DNA from: Mytilisepta virgata
Lineage: Eukaryota; Mollusca; Bivalvia; Mytilida; Mytilidae
Reading direction: 5' to 3'
Assembly: GCA_028015205.1 (NCBI GenBank)
Contig: JAPWFG010000024.1
Location: 2,108,001 to 2,172,000, forward strand
DNA length: 64,000 nucleotides
A model generated the notes under the pieces. The model did not search any database and was not told the origin of the DNA. It saw only the letters and a list, made by a program, of their open reading frames with translations. This document shows positions 11,901 through 23,100 of this stretch, one piece after another. The position numbers were made by a program, and so were the translations under genes. Position 1 is the first letter of the stretch. Every line of letters begins with the position of its first letter.

Positions 11901-12625
11901 TTTTATTCTTCTTCTGTAATTTCAAACAGAAATACATTAAAAATATGTGCATACTTGTTTATTTAAATCAATGTGCTAAAATGATGCCTTCGAGAACCTT
12001 CTAAGGGATACGTTGGGAGAATTCATATCGGAAAAGTGCATACAAATTCCATTTGCACATAAACAAAACTGTAGTTTAAATTTATAAATGCAGATTGTCA
12101 AATCCGATAATAACCTTTATAATCTGAACTATACATCATTTATTTTGAACCACGCGTTTTGCCGCCTATTCGGCTAATTCGTAAATTTAGTATTATAGAT
12201 AAGGCCCTATGGGAAAATTCATTGGAAAATCATCTTGTCTGAAACCACTTGACCAATTGGAACCAGACTTTGCAGCAATGGTCCTTAGGAGGTCTTCTTT
12301 CAGAATTGTCTGATTTCGTGGAATTTGAACCAAGATGGCCGACACAGCCAAACTTAGTTTAACATAGGACCCTATGGGAAATTCACTCAAAAATCTTCTG
12401 GTCTGAAACCAGTAAGCCAATTAGAACTAGACTTGGTAGCAATGGTCCTTAGATGGTTCTCTTTTAGAAATGTGTCCATTGACCTAGACTGTCAACCATC
12501 TTGGCTGCCAAAGCCGAACTTAGTTTAACATAGAACTCTATAGAAAAACCAGCCAAATCTTTAGTCCTGCTCAAGATGAAAAGTTCAATGCAGGTGAGCG
12601 ATACAGGCTCTTTAGAGCCTCTAGT
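8944..12625 (+). mobile_element. Large 'AGCTCACC' non-autonomous element, copy A
   Basis: The head is a hairpin: AGCTCACCTGGCC, a TAAA loop, then AGGCCATGTGAGCT, followed by GTCCGTTGTCGTCGT. The body is a run of degenerate tandem modules of roughly 150-200 bp, each with 'ATGGTCCTTGG', 'CATCCAA(C/T)ATGGC' and 'CCTATGGGAATTTTA'. The tail is GTGAGCGATACAGGCTCTTT then AGAGCCTCTAGTT: a hairpin directly followed by CTAG. No coding capacity is visible; the short ORFs are module shadows. A separate element (10830-12199) is inserted inside. Other copies: 19059-20860, 39491-40350, 55440-55950, 57549 onward, 57975-59372 and 59373-60022. The architecture (unique head, tandem core, short tail) resembles the 'pearl' elements described in bivalves, which have been compared to Helitrons. 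Confidence 0.8.
10830..12199 (-). mobile_element. Non-autonomous Helitron inserted in copy A
   Basis: Read on the minus strand, the element begins TCTATAATACTAAATT at 12199 and ends with a perfect 7-bp-stem hairpin CCCGCGC-TC-GCGCGGG (10857-10842), an 8-nt spacer and CTAG (10833-10830). These are the textbook Helitron termini. The flanks are A (10829) and T (12200). Joining them restores TTTAACA|TAAGGCCCTAT, which matches the uninterrupted module TTTAACATAGGGCCCTAT in the host element except for one base, so the insertion is at an A^T dinucleotide with no duplication, as Helitrons do. At 1,370 bp it has no Rep or helicase ORF and would need a partner element to move. Confidence 0.85.
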
Positions 12626-12664
12626 TGTAATGTTAACTTCTCTCTTATTATGAGTAATAGGATA

Positions 12665-13110
12665 ACTATATTTTGGTATGTGCGTACCTTACAAGGTCCT
12701 CATCCCGGTCAGACAGTTTTCAATTGACCTCGAGCCCATTTCAAGGATCAGTGAACAAGGTTAAGTTTGGGTGGTCAAGTCCATATCTCAGATACAATAA
12801 GCGATAGGTCTAGTATATTTGGTGTATGGAAGGATTGTAAGGTGTACATGTCCAACTGGCAAGTGTCATCTGTCCTTGACCTCATTTTCATGGTTCAGGG
12901 GTTATAGTTAAGTTTTTGTGTTTTGGCCTGTTTTTCGAATACTGTATGCAATAGGTCTACTATATTTGGTGTATGGAAGGATTGTAAGGTGTACATGTCC
13001 AACTGGCAAGTGTCATCTGTCCTTGACCTCATTTTCATGGTTCAGGGGTTATAGTTAAGTTTTTGTGTTTTGGCCTGTTTTTTCGAATACTGTATGCAGT
13101 ATGTTTGATA
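12665..13110 (+). repeat. 147-bp tandem duplication
   Basis: Two nearly identical units starting near 12810 and 12957 (the shared GGTGTATGGAAGGATTG is at 12821 and 12968, so the period is 147 bp). Each carries CCTTGACCTCATTTTCATGG, TTCAGGGGTTATAGTTAAG and TTTTGGCCTGTTTTT. High identity suggests a recent duplication. The same core appears diverged at 25250-26460. Confidence 0.85.
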
Positions 13111-13787
13111 GCATTTACTTTCATTAGAAATACACGACAGGCAAGACATTTTTGTGTGTCCACTCTTAATTTCCATTTAGCATAGTATTTTTATACGCCC
13201 ATCAAAATTTTGACGGGACGTATTATGGTATACAATTGTCCGGCGTCCGTCGTAAACATGTCGCACAGTAACTTGAGAACAACTCATCAAAATTCCACGA
13301 AACTTAACATTGTTGTTTCTTATGATGGTCAAACGATCTGTATACTTTTTGGTGAAAATAAGATTAAAAATTTTTTAGTTATGGGACTTTGTAACTAATA
13401 CAGAAGTGTTTTTTTTTTCTCAAAAACGATTTATGATTATTGCTTAAAACTTTACACACTTCTTCGTTATATTAATCTAAAGATCTGTATACTTTTTGGT
13501 GATGATTCAAAATTTTATTTTAGAGTTTTTGAGTTTTTTGTAAAAAAAAAGGGGGGGGGGGGGGGTTTCACATGTATCGCCGTATCTCAAAAACGATTTA
13601 TGATTATTGCTTAAAACTTTACACACTTCTTAGGTATATTAATCTAAAGATCTGTATACTTTTTGGTGATGATTCAAAATTTTATTTTAGAGTTTTTGAG
13701 TTTTTTGTAAAATAAAAAAGGGGGGGGGGGGGGTGGTTTCACATGTCGTGCCGTATCTCAAAAACGATTTATGATTATTGCTTAAAA

Positions 13788-14864
13788 GAAAAAGGACAAA
13801 TATACCTAAGGAGCAATCAAAAAAACGTAATCCATTGGACAGACAAACCCGGGAAGACAAACGAACAACCACAAGCACAACAAATAAACACAGAAAACTG
13901 AAAACAATGAACAACACGAACTCCTATAAAAACCAGGAGTGAACCCAGGTGCTCCGGAAGGGTAAGCAGTTCCTGCTCCGTATACGGCACCCGTCGTGAA
14001 GTTCAACAAAGTCAATCCGGTGGAAGTCACAAATCGTAGGAGGCACATGAAAGGTTACGACAGTGGGAACAGGTCCAACATCATCTTAGATATTGGAACA
14101 CTGTAATGGTCAATCAATTCATGATGACGACCGTAAAATTTCTTAAGTGATGACATCAACTTATCCCTGATAAAACCCTGGTTAAGAAGCTTTTGTGACA
14201 GCAGTAATCCTCTTTGTCGAAAGTCAGGGTAACTCACGCATGCCCTTGAAAATCGGATAAGCTGAGAAACGTAGACGCCATATGCAGGCGATGCTGGTAT
14301 ATTGCTACTTAAGAAGGGAAAATTAACAATAGGAAAGTTGAAGTCATCACGTTTGTCATAAAGTTTTGTCTTCAAACGTCCCTCATAGTCTATTTCAAGA
14401 AATAAATCCAAATATGAAGCGGACTTTGGTGTATCTGTAGTATCCTTAATTTCAAGCTCACTGGGGTAGATAAGATGTAGAAAGTCTTGGAATTTGTCGT
14501 TATTTAACGACAACACATCATCTATATAACGAAAAGTGAAATTAAAGGATTGGGCTAGTTTCTTTTTGTTTTCACGTAGTAACCCTTGAATGAAGTCCGC
14601 TTCATATGAGTACAGAAACAGATCGGCGAGGAGAGGAGCACAGTTGGTTCCCATTGGAATGCCGATTGTTTGTTGAAAAATTAGACCGCCAAATTCAACG
14701 AATATGTTGTCTATGAGAAAATCTAACATGTTTGTAATTTCATCTTCAGAATATTTTTTGTCAGAATCAGAGTGGTTCTTCACGAAATAAGACTTTTCTC
14801 TACCTAGAACAAGGAATTTATACCTGCGTGTCCCATTTTTCTTGAAAAAACATTGATGAACTAG
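13788..14864 (-). mobile_element. 5'-truncated retroelement insertion with 10-bp target duplication
   Basis: The repeat unit of the surrounding element is split here. TTGCTTAAAA occurs on both sides (13778-13787 and 14865-14874), a 10-bp target-site duplication. On the minus strand the insert starts abruptly inside a reverse-transcriptase frame (14864), ends the ORF at 14055 and continues through a ~265-bp 3' untranslated tail to 13788. Truncation at the 5' end plus a duplication fits target-primed reverse transcription. The tail contains the GGAGCACC/GGTTTTTATAGGAGT module that recurs at 45879-46060, 46845-46910 and, on the plus strand, at 54095-54260. Confidence 0.85.
14055..14863 (-). CDS. 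Reverse transcriptase C-terminal part (retroelement fragment)
   Basis: The frame is open from the 5' edge of the insertion (14863) to a TGA/stop at 14055, about 269 residues, with no start codon of its own; the GTG at 14781-14783 is only the first permissive start. Counting from that codon, the RT fingers/palm motif GIPMGTNCAPLLADLF lies at 41-56, the catalytic FRYIDD box at 84-89 with both Asp residues intact, and the thumb-side SYLDLFLEI box follows around 123-131. A conserved tail with FSRACVSYPDFRQRG follows. It lacks the N-terminal fingers and any endonuclease. The IPMG...RYIDD...YLDL pattern is shared by Penelope-like and some other non-LTR elements; I do not assign the clade firmly. 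The frame has no stops, so it is fairly young, but the fragment cannot be a complete enzyme. Confidence 0.75.
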
Positions 14865-15105
14865 TTGCTTAAAACTTTACACACTTTTAATTTATATTAA
14901 TCTTAAGATCCGTATACTTTTTGGTGATGGTTCAAAATTTTTAGATTTATTTTAGAGTTATTGAGTTTTTTGTAAAAAAAAAAAAAAGAGGGGGGGGTTT
15001 CACATGTTGAGTTATTGAATTTTTATTGAGCTTTTTGGTAAAAAAGGTAGTCTTTTTTTATCACATTTCGTGCCATTTCTCTATTGCTTAAAAGTTTACC
15101 CGCTT

Positions 15106-16330
15106 ATGGTTTCCATATACATCCCACCAGCAGCTCCACTAAATAAAGGAGGATGGTACAAGTACATGTACTTTTAAAGAAAATAAATGGATGAGCATGT
15201 AAAACACTGACACGCATGTACATGAAAAAACTCATTTACAGTCTGTATATAAGGTAGATTAATAGATTAATGTCTCAGAAAAGTCAGAACTTGGCATTTG
15301 TTAATATATCTTTCTATTTTTATAAATGATGAATGTATGCATTGCAAACAACAATTCATCAAATCTATATCACTAGGAAAGGTTTGCACCGTAATTTATT
15401 CACAATCAGTTTTTGTAGAGATGTACATATGCAGTCCAATTTTCAGTTACCTTTATATTCCGGCTAGAAAGATAGAACTAAAAACAATACATGTATTTAT
15501 CAGTTTCACAATGAGTGAGCCTTTGGCGAGTTTATTATTAAGTTCAAATTAAATCACACTGTACACATGTGATTTCAAATTCCCCTAACTGTCCGACAAT
15601 TAGATAATACCGCTCAATCATAAGAGAAAATACCAGTGCAAGCTTTTGGAATTCTTCAGTTGTTGGTTTTCAATGTGGAAGGGTTCTATTACATTAATAC
15701 TGTATACATGGTATACGTAAATACTGTTATTTTTATTGAAACTTATTTTTGTGGATTTTGGCAAAATTATATATTCCTCTCTTTGTTTATACATTTTGTA
15801 CATGTACTGGGAGTTTCACATTTTTAAAAAGGGTCATGAATTCCATATATATCTCTAAACAGTTGAACAAAAGCAACCAAAATCTGATTAAAAAAAAATG
15901 AAAAACTGATTTTAAAAAATTCCCATCAAAACAATATACATGCAGAAAACAAAGCATAATAAAATTTCAATTTCCTGATGTAAGTATACATAGCATCTAA
16001 AAAAAAAAATTTTTCCATAATAGAAAAAAATGTAAATAATGTTATTTATTACTATTGAAAGAATTGTTTGGGGTAAAATTTTAACATAATTCAAGTGTAA
16101 ATTTTCTGTCCACAAACATGTATATCGAATTGAGAACCGTTAAGTTTGATACATGATAGTTTTCATCATACATGCAGGTGGCTATGGTGCCTTTCTTAAA
16201 ACAATAGAATGGTGAATTTTTTTTTTTGACCAATTTAAATACAAATTTAGAACAGTTTCTCAAATTAAAATGGTCTGAGAAGTCTGATAAATAATATTAA
16301 ACAATTTTTGTGTTTTACGTAATTTGAAAT
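15106..16330. other. AT-rich non-coding stretch, nothing recognised
   Basis: Several overlapping short frames occur on both strands but none resembles a protein. If the PNP first exon is within the window it could lie here or further upstream; I found no convincing candidate. Confidence 0.45.
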
Positions 16331-16334
16331 TCTT

Positions 16335-16961
16335 ATTATGTCGCCCTGACGAAAGTCGGCGACATATTGTTATTGTTCCGTTTCTCTGTTATTATGTCGC
16401 CCCGATGAAAGTCGGCGACATATTGTTATTGTTCCGTTTCACTGTTGTTATGTCGCCCCGACAAAAGTCGGCGACATATTGTTATTGTTCCGTTTCTCTG
16501 TTATTATTCTTTCTTTCTTTCTTCCAATGATTTTTGTCCGTTTTAGTTCTCGGAGATGCCTGGATAGAATTTAATGAAACTTGGCAGAAAGTAAGATCAC
16601 TATGTGAAGGTGTGCAATCGATGGCCGCCATTCAAAGATTGGTACCCTCTGAAAATTTAAAACGTTTATATCTCAAAACCTGTATGATAGAATTTCATTA
16701 AACTTCGTAGGTTTGTAAAGTACAATTAGCAGAACAAACTGATGAAAAAAAAATCGCGATTGGTTGGAGACGTTTGGCGGCCATTTTGAAAAATGATGTT
16801 AAAATGGCGAAAAACTTAACATGGATAGAATTGAATGAAACTTGGCAGAAAGTAAGATCACTATGTGACGGTGTGCAATCAATACTTTTTTTTTTTAAAT
16901 GGCCGCCATTTCCAGGGCTGCCAGGGGCGACATCTGCTATTGCTCGCAATTGCAATTCTAG
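16335..16961 (+). mobile_element. 'TATGTCGCC' element with triplicated head
   Basis: Three head units (near 16338, 16393 and 16448) each hold the palindrome TATGTCGCCC...GGCGACATA around CGACGAAAGTCG, followed by TTGTTATTGTTCCGTTTC; the period is about 55 bp. The body has two related modules (about 16560-16640 and 16820-16920) with AATGAAACTTGGCAGAAAG and GATCACTATGTGA. The 3' end reads ATTGC-TC-GCAAT hairpin, 7-nt spacer TGCAATT, then CTAG (16958-16961) followed by T, a Helitron-like terminus. The element stops 23 bp before the first visible PNP exon. Confidence 0.75.
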
Positions 16962-16984
16962 TATTCTTTTTCTTTTTTTTCCAG

Positions 16985-17157
16985 ATATGAAACATATGAA
17001 GATGTACAGAAAATTGCCAAAGACATACTTGGTAGAGTGAAATGCCGACCAAAATTGGGGATTATATGTGGGTCGGGTCTAGGGGGTTTAGCAGATGCAG
17101 TAGAGGACAGTGAATCAATCAGTTATTTTGATATTGAAGGTTTTCCTGTCAGCACAG
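16985..17157 (+). CDS. PNP: PNP first visible exon
   Basis: Acceptor TTTTTTTTCCAG ends at 16984; donor GTACAT starts at 17158. The exon contributes one base of a split codon, 57 codons and one base of the next. It encodes the N-terminal helix ([16 protein letters not shown]) and the phosphate-binding [12 protein letters not shown] strand-loop. There is no ATG in frame, so this is not the initiating exon. The acceptor lies only 23 bp after a transposable-element end. Confidence 0.92.
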
Positions 17158-20100
17158 GTACATTTTATTACTTTCCTATGTTGTTCAGATCATGCCCATT
17201 CAAAAACAAATGTGTTGTATGGTTTATTTTATCATGACAAATAAAGGTAATGGACAGTGCTCTAACAGGTCATAGAATCCTGGAAAAGTCATGGAAAATT
17301 TATTTTGGCTATCAAATTTGATGTAAAGTTATGGAATTCAAAAATATAATGAAATAGTCATGGAAATTTGTTTTGGATCACTTACACAAGTTGAGTTTAA
17401 AAATAAAAGTTCTTATTGTCATTTAATGTGAAAATAACATCGCAACATGTTGCATATTAACATTAATGCTGTACAAAGGACAGACAACTTAAATTTGATA
17501 TCACAAGGTCATGGACTGAGACCTCGAAAAGTCATGAAATTTTGGGAAGAAAAAGGTGTGGGAACCCTGAAATGTATAAAGCTATTGTACAAATTTGAGT
17601 TTTTCAAGGGGTATTTCAGCAATTCATATTAATTTATTGGATTGTGTGTTTGAAAAAAAACATTGTGGATGAATCATGATGTCGAGATATTGTCGTTTGA
17701 AAATGTATCAAAAACTGCTGTATTCTGAAATGATGAGTGTGCTGAATTTAGTTTCTTACATGTATATGTATGGACAATAATATGATATTCGAATCGTTTC
17801 CTGCAACAATGTGTAACTATAAAAAAGTAACAAAATTGCATGTTTCTTTGATATGTACTATAATTAAGTTGCAAAATGATTGGTTGTGTTTCTTTTATAG
17901 CTGCGATTAATATTTTTTTTTTTTTTTTCAAAATTTTTTTTCTTTATTGCCCATATTTGTGTTTTTATACGACCGCAAAATTTTTGGTCCCGTTTTCAAA
18001 TTGCTCTCCATTAAGGTCCAAAGGGTCCAAAATTAAACTTAGTTTGATTTTAACAAAAATTGAATTCTTGGGGTTCTTTGATATGCTGAATCTAAACATA
18101 TACTTAGTTTTTTTTATTATGGGCCCAGTTTTCAAGTTGGTCCAAATCGGGGTCCAAAATTAAACTTTGTTTGATTTCATCGAAAATTGAACTATTGGGG
18201 TTCTTTGATATGCCGAATCTAACCGTGCATTTAGATTCTTAATTTTTGGTCCCATTTTCAAATTGGTCTACATTAAGGTCCAAAGGGTCCAAAATTAAAC
18301 TTAGTTTGATTTTAACAAAAATTGAATTCTTGGGGTTCTTTGATATGCTGAATCTAAACATATACTTAGTTTTTTTATTATGGACCCAGTTTTCAAGTTG
18401 GTCCAAATCGGGGTCCAAAATTAAACTTTGTTTGATTTCATTGAAAATTGAACTATTGGGGTTCTTTGATATGCCGAATCTAACCGTGCATTTAGATTCT
18501 TAATTTTTGGTCCCATTTTCAAATTGGTCTACATTAAGGTCCAAAGGGTCCAAAATTAAACTTAGTTTGATTTTAACAAAAATTGAATTCTTGGGGTTCT
18601 TTGATATGCTAAATCTAAACATGTACTTAGTTTTTTTATTATGGGCCCAGTTTTCAAGTTAGTCCAAATCGGGGTCCAAAATTAAAGCTAAAAAAGGGGT
18701 AAATTTTTTTTTTTTTGGAAAGGGGGGGGGGCAATTCTCCACAGCATATTGTATTGCACAAGAAGCAAAAAATTGAATATAAATTCAAATCATATGACCA
18801 ATTCTAAGTTCTTTGATTTCAGTTATTCTGTGTCAGAAACCTATTATGTGTCAAATATTTCAAGAAATTTTCAATTGCATAGTATTGCGCAATAGCAAGA
18901 AATCTTCAATTGCACAGTATTGCACAATAGCAAGAAATTGATATGTGTGCCCTGTTATCAAAACTTTATTATTAACCAATTCCATTGGAAATTTTCCAAT
19001 AACTTTAGTTTAATGAACTTCATTGGAAATTTGCCAATATAAAATGTGCTGATAAAGCTTTTTAGCTCACCTGACCCAAAGGGTCAAGTGAGCTTTTCTC
19101 ATCACTTGGCGTCCGTCGTCCGTCGTCGTCCGTTAACTTTTACAAAAATCTTCTCCTCTGAAACTACTGGGCCAAATTGAACCAAACTTGGCCACAAGCA
19201 TCATTAGGGTATCTAGTTTAAAAAATGTGTCCGATGACCCCGCCTGCCAACCAACATGGCCGACATGGCTAAAAATAGAACATAGGGGTAAACTGCAGTT
19301 TTTGTCTTATATCTCAAAAACTAAAGCAATTAGAGCAAAACTGACATGGGGTAAAAATGTTCATCAGGTCAAGATATACCCGTCATGAAATTTTCAGACG
19401 AATCGGTCAACCCTTTGTTGGATTATTGCCCCTGAATTGTTAATTTTAAGGAAATTTTGCAGTTTTAGGTTATTATCTTGAACATTATTATAGATAAAGA
19501 CAAATTGTAAACAGCAAAAATGTTCAACAAAGTAAGATCTACAAATAAGTCAACATGACCAAAATCGTTGATTAACCCCTTATATGAGTTTTTGCCCTTT
19601 AAAGACGGCATCCGGCGTAAACTATCCTTTAAAGATCTTTTCCTTTCAAACCACTAGGCCAAACGAGACCAAACTTTGGTGGAATGGTCCTTGGGTGGCC
19701 CCCTTCCAAAATTATGTCTGGCATCCCCGACTTCCAACCGAGATGGCTGCTGTTACTAAAAATAGAAAAAAAAGGGGGGTGACTTTAAAAAATCTTCTTA
19801 TATGAAACTACAAGTCCAGTTGCAACCAAAGTTGGCAGTAATAGTTCTTAGGAGGTTCTCTTTCAGAAATCAGTCCAATGACCCGGACTGTTAACCAAGA
19901 TGGCCGCCACAGCCGAACTTAGTTTAACATAGGGCCCTATGGGAAAATTCATTGAAAAATCTTCTTGTCTTAAACCACTTGACCAATTAGAACCAGAGTT
20001 GGCAGAAATGGTCCTTAGATGGTCCTCTCACAGAGGTGTGTCTGATGACCCGGACTGTCAACCAAGATTGCCGCCACAACCGAACTTAGTTTAACATAGG

Positions 20101-23100
20101 GCCGTATAGGAAAATTCATTGAAAAATGTTCTTGTCTGAAACCACTTGATATATTGGAGCCAGACTTGGCGGCATTGGTCCTTAGGAGGTCCTCTTTCAG
20201 AATGTGTCCGATTTCGTTGACTGTGAACCAAGATGGCCGCCACAGCAGATCTTAGTTTAACATAGGACCCTATGGGAAATTCACTCAAAAATCTTCTTGT
20301 CTGAAACCACTAAGCCAATTAGAATTAGACTTGGTAGCAATGGTCCTTAGATGGTCCTCTTTCAGAATTTTGTGCGATGACCTGGACTGTCAACCAAGAT
20401 GGCCGCCACACCCGAACTTAGTTTAACATAGGGCCCTATGGAAAAATTCATTGAAAAATCTTCTTGTCTGAAACCACTTGACATATTGGAGCCAGACTTG
20501 GCAGCATTGGTCCTTAGGAGGTCCTCTTTCAGAAATATGTCCGATCACCCGGATTGTCAACCAAGATTGCTGCCACACCGACCTTTGTTAAATATTGGAC
20601 CCTATAGGAAAATTTATTTAAAAATCTTCTAGTCTGAAACTGCTTAGCCAGTTGGAACAAGACTTAGCAGAAATGGTCCTTAGATGGTTCTCTTTTAGAA
20701 ACTGGACTGTCAACCAAGATGAATGCCCCAGCTGAAATTAGTTAACATAGAATCCTATAGAAAAACCAGCCAAATTGACTGCAACACTTAAATTTTTAGG
20801 TCTGCTCAAGGTGAAAAGTTAAATCCAGGTGAGCGATACAGGCTCTTGAGAGCCTCTAGTTTGTTTATCTCATCTAAACTGCTTTTAAATTATGTATTTT
20901 TAAAATTTGCCATCCATGACTATGATGTCATTTTCTATTTTAATACGTTATGGTGTATTTAAATGGGCTGTTATGTTGCAAAGTATTATTAAATGGGGGG
21001 GGAGGGGTTGAAAACAAAATTTATGGGGGTAAATGAGAAGTTGGGGAGGGGGCAATTTTTTTCTCATTTCATATTTCATAAATTAAAAAGAAAATTTCAA
21101 ATTTTTTTTAGCAAAAAAAGGGGGGGGTTACATTAAATTTTATTGTTTTTTTGTTTTTTTTTTGGGGGGGGAGCAATTCTCCACAGCATATTGTATTGCA
21201 CAAGAAGCAAAAAATTAAATATAAATTCAAATCATATGACCAATTCTAAGTTCTTTATTTCAGTTATTCTGTGTCAGAAACCTATTATGTGTCAAATATT
21301 TGAAGAATTTTTCAATTGCACAGTATTGCGCAATAGCAAGAAATCTTCAATTGCACAGTATTGCGCAATAGCAAGAAATTGATATGTGTGCCCAATTTTA
21401 AATTTTAAATTGGTTATTTCTGATTTATATATAAAAACAAATAATACTGATATGGTTTGAATAGGTAAATTAAAAATTTTTAAGTTCTTAGACAACATTC
21501 ATTCTATGTCAGAAACCTATGCTGTGTCAAATATTTATTCACAATCCAAATTCAGTATTGTATCAAGCTTGAATGTTGTGTTCATAATTGCCCCAACTAT
21601 TCAGGGTGCGACATCTGCGGTCGTATCTAGCTGCGCCCAGCGGAGCATTTTATTATCCTTGGTTTCTTACTGTTACTTTTGGTTTCCTAAGTGCATAACG
21701 CCATGGTATTTTATCACATCTATTTCTTACAAAACTTTGAGGTCTCTTTTAAAGTTTTAAGAAAAATTTATCATGTATTATGGAAAAAAGAAAATGTTGG
21801 AAAATGTATGTATGCCCTAAAATATGTGTTACATTTGGTTTCCTATTTGTCACGGTATTTTAAAGTTTAAAAATTGACTTGTGTTGAAGAAGTTTCCAAA
21901 ACAATGATTAGGATTATTGAACTATTTCATGATGTTTTAAACAATGAGACAAAGATATTCATATTTGAGCTTTTTCTTTTTCATTTTTTTCATTAGAGTC
22001 CAACTCATCCTTTTACATATCACACAAAAAGAAAAAGTTATTTCAAGAAGTATATAAATATGAATAATAAAAAAATCCCACCACATGGAAGTCTTATCAA
22101 CAGTTAAACAGCCTTGTTATGGCACTTGAAGTGAATTTGAAGTTGCTTTATAGGTAATAACGTCATTTTTGTTTCCTAAACTAAGAAAAAATCATTTTCT
22201 TAAGGAGTTTTTGTCATGTTAAGAAATGAGATAGACTGTTTAAGCTTAAACAATTTAAGTGATAGTTATTTTTGTCTGTATACTACAATATACAAGTGAT
22301 CGAAATTCAAAATTTGTACCCTAAAATTTTTTACAGTAGTTTCATATGCTTTGTTATACTTGGTTTCCAAATAACGCTAACCAGATTTTTTTTTCTAAAT
22401 ATTGGGGAAATGCATTGCTAATGGGAGGTGCAAAAGCACAATACAAGAACGTAAAATGGCCATCTGAATTTGGTGAAATATAATTAAATTTTGAAATTTG
22501 AGAAATAGAGTTTGAAGAAGCAACATTCATGGTTTCTTTTATAACACCATCTTGTTGTCCCTTAATTTGCTATGAATTACAACAGTTCAAAGAAAACTTT
22601 TTTTTTTTCTTGTTGGTCAGTAGTTTGATCTATGGTCCAACAACTTGCAAGTAATCACACATAATAGGTAAATTATAGATCATACTTGTTTAGTTTATTT
22701 TTGTTTCCTGTCGCAACTTTTATTTAAGTATAGTTAAGTGATGAACCATATGTTAATCTTTGTTGCTTTAAATATGTGAGAGAGACATTACTCAAAGAGC
22801 AAAAAAAATGGACAAAGGGCTTGTATATACCAATTCTTATTTATGTTTTTAATTAGGAAACAACAGACATTGTTTCTTCAGTTACATGTATGATGTCTTT
22901 TTAAATATCAATATTTGCAGTCCAGAAATTGAGCAGGGAAAAATCTGGCAACTCTCCCTATTAACTGCATCATGTAGTTTGTAATTTATCTTGCATTTAC
23001 CATAAATTCATGCCCTTTTTACAAAAAAAAAGTTATTTTAATAAAAGCTCTTGTTTCTTTTTGTTTCCTGTCACCTTTATAAATAAAAATAGAATGTTTG

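Larger units (their letters stand above)
13190..15105 (+). mobile_element. 'TATACGCCCATC' tandem-unit element, interrupted
   Basis: The head at 13191-13230 is a palindrome: ATACGCCCATCAAAA against TTTTGACGGGACGTAT, followed by GTCCGGCGTCCGTCGT. The body has units of about 168 bp starting at 13418, 13585 and 13755 (TCTCAAAAACGATTTATGAT ... TCTGTATACTTTTTGGTGA). Each unit contains an A-run followed by a G-run (13541-13566, 13718-13733, 14977-14998). The third unit is split by the insertion at 13788-14864 and resumes at 14865. A partial unit follows to about 15105. No clear 3' end was found and there is no coding capacity of its own. Confidence 0.75.
17964..21650 (+). mobile_element. 'TACGACCGCA' element inside PNP intron, interrupted
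   Basis: The left end carries TTTTATACGACCGCAAAA (17964 onward) and the right end GCGACATCTGCGGTCGTATC (about 21608-21630), so ATACGACCGCA and TGCGGTCGTAT form an 11-bp terminal inverted pair. The right end continues TAGCTGCGCCCAGCGGAGCA, an imperfect hairpin. The body holds tandem units (17982-18690), two direct copies of a ~228-bp G-run module (18722-18950 and 21168-21396) and a nested AGCTCACC copy (19059-20860). There is no coding capacity. Exact outer ends and any target duplication are not resolved. Confidence 0.65.

Noticed and set aside
17037..17237. PNP starting at the GTG at 17037
   Set aside because: Homology continues upstream to 16986 and a strong acceptor lies at 16983-16984; GTG starts are not expected in animal nuclear genes.
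18722..21396. LTR retrotransposon (direct repeats as LTRs)
   Set aside because: No TG...CA ends, primer-binding site, polypurine tract or gag-pol between them; the interior is an AGCTCACC copy.
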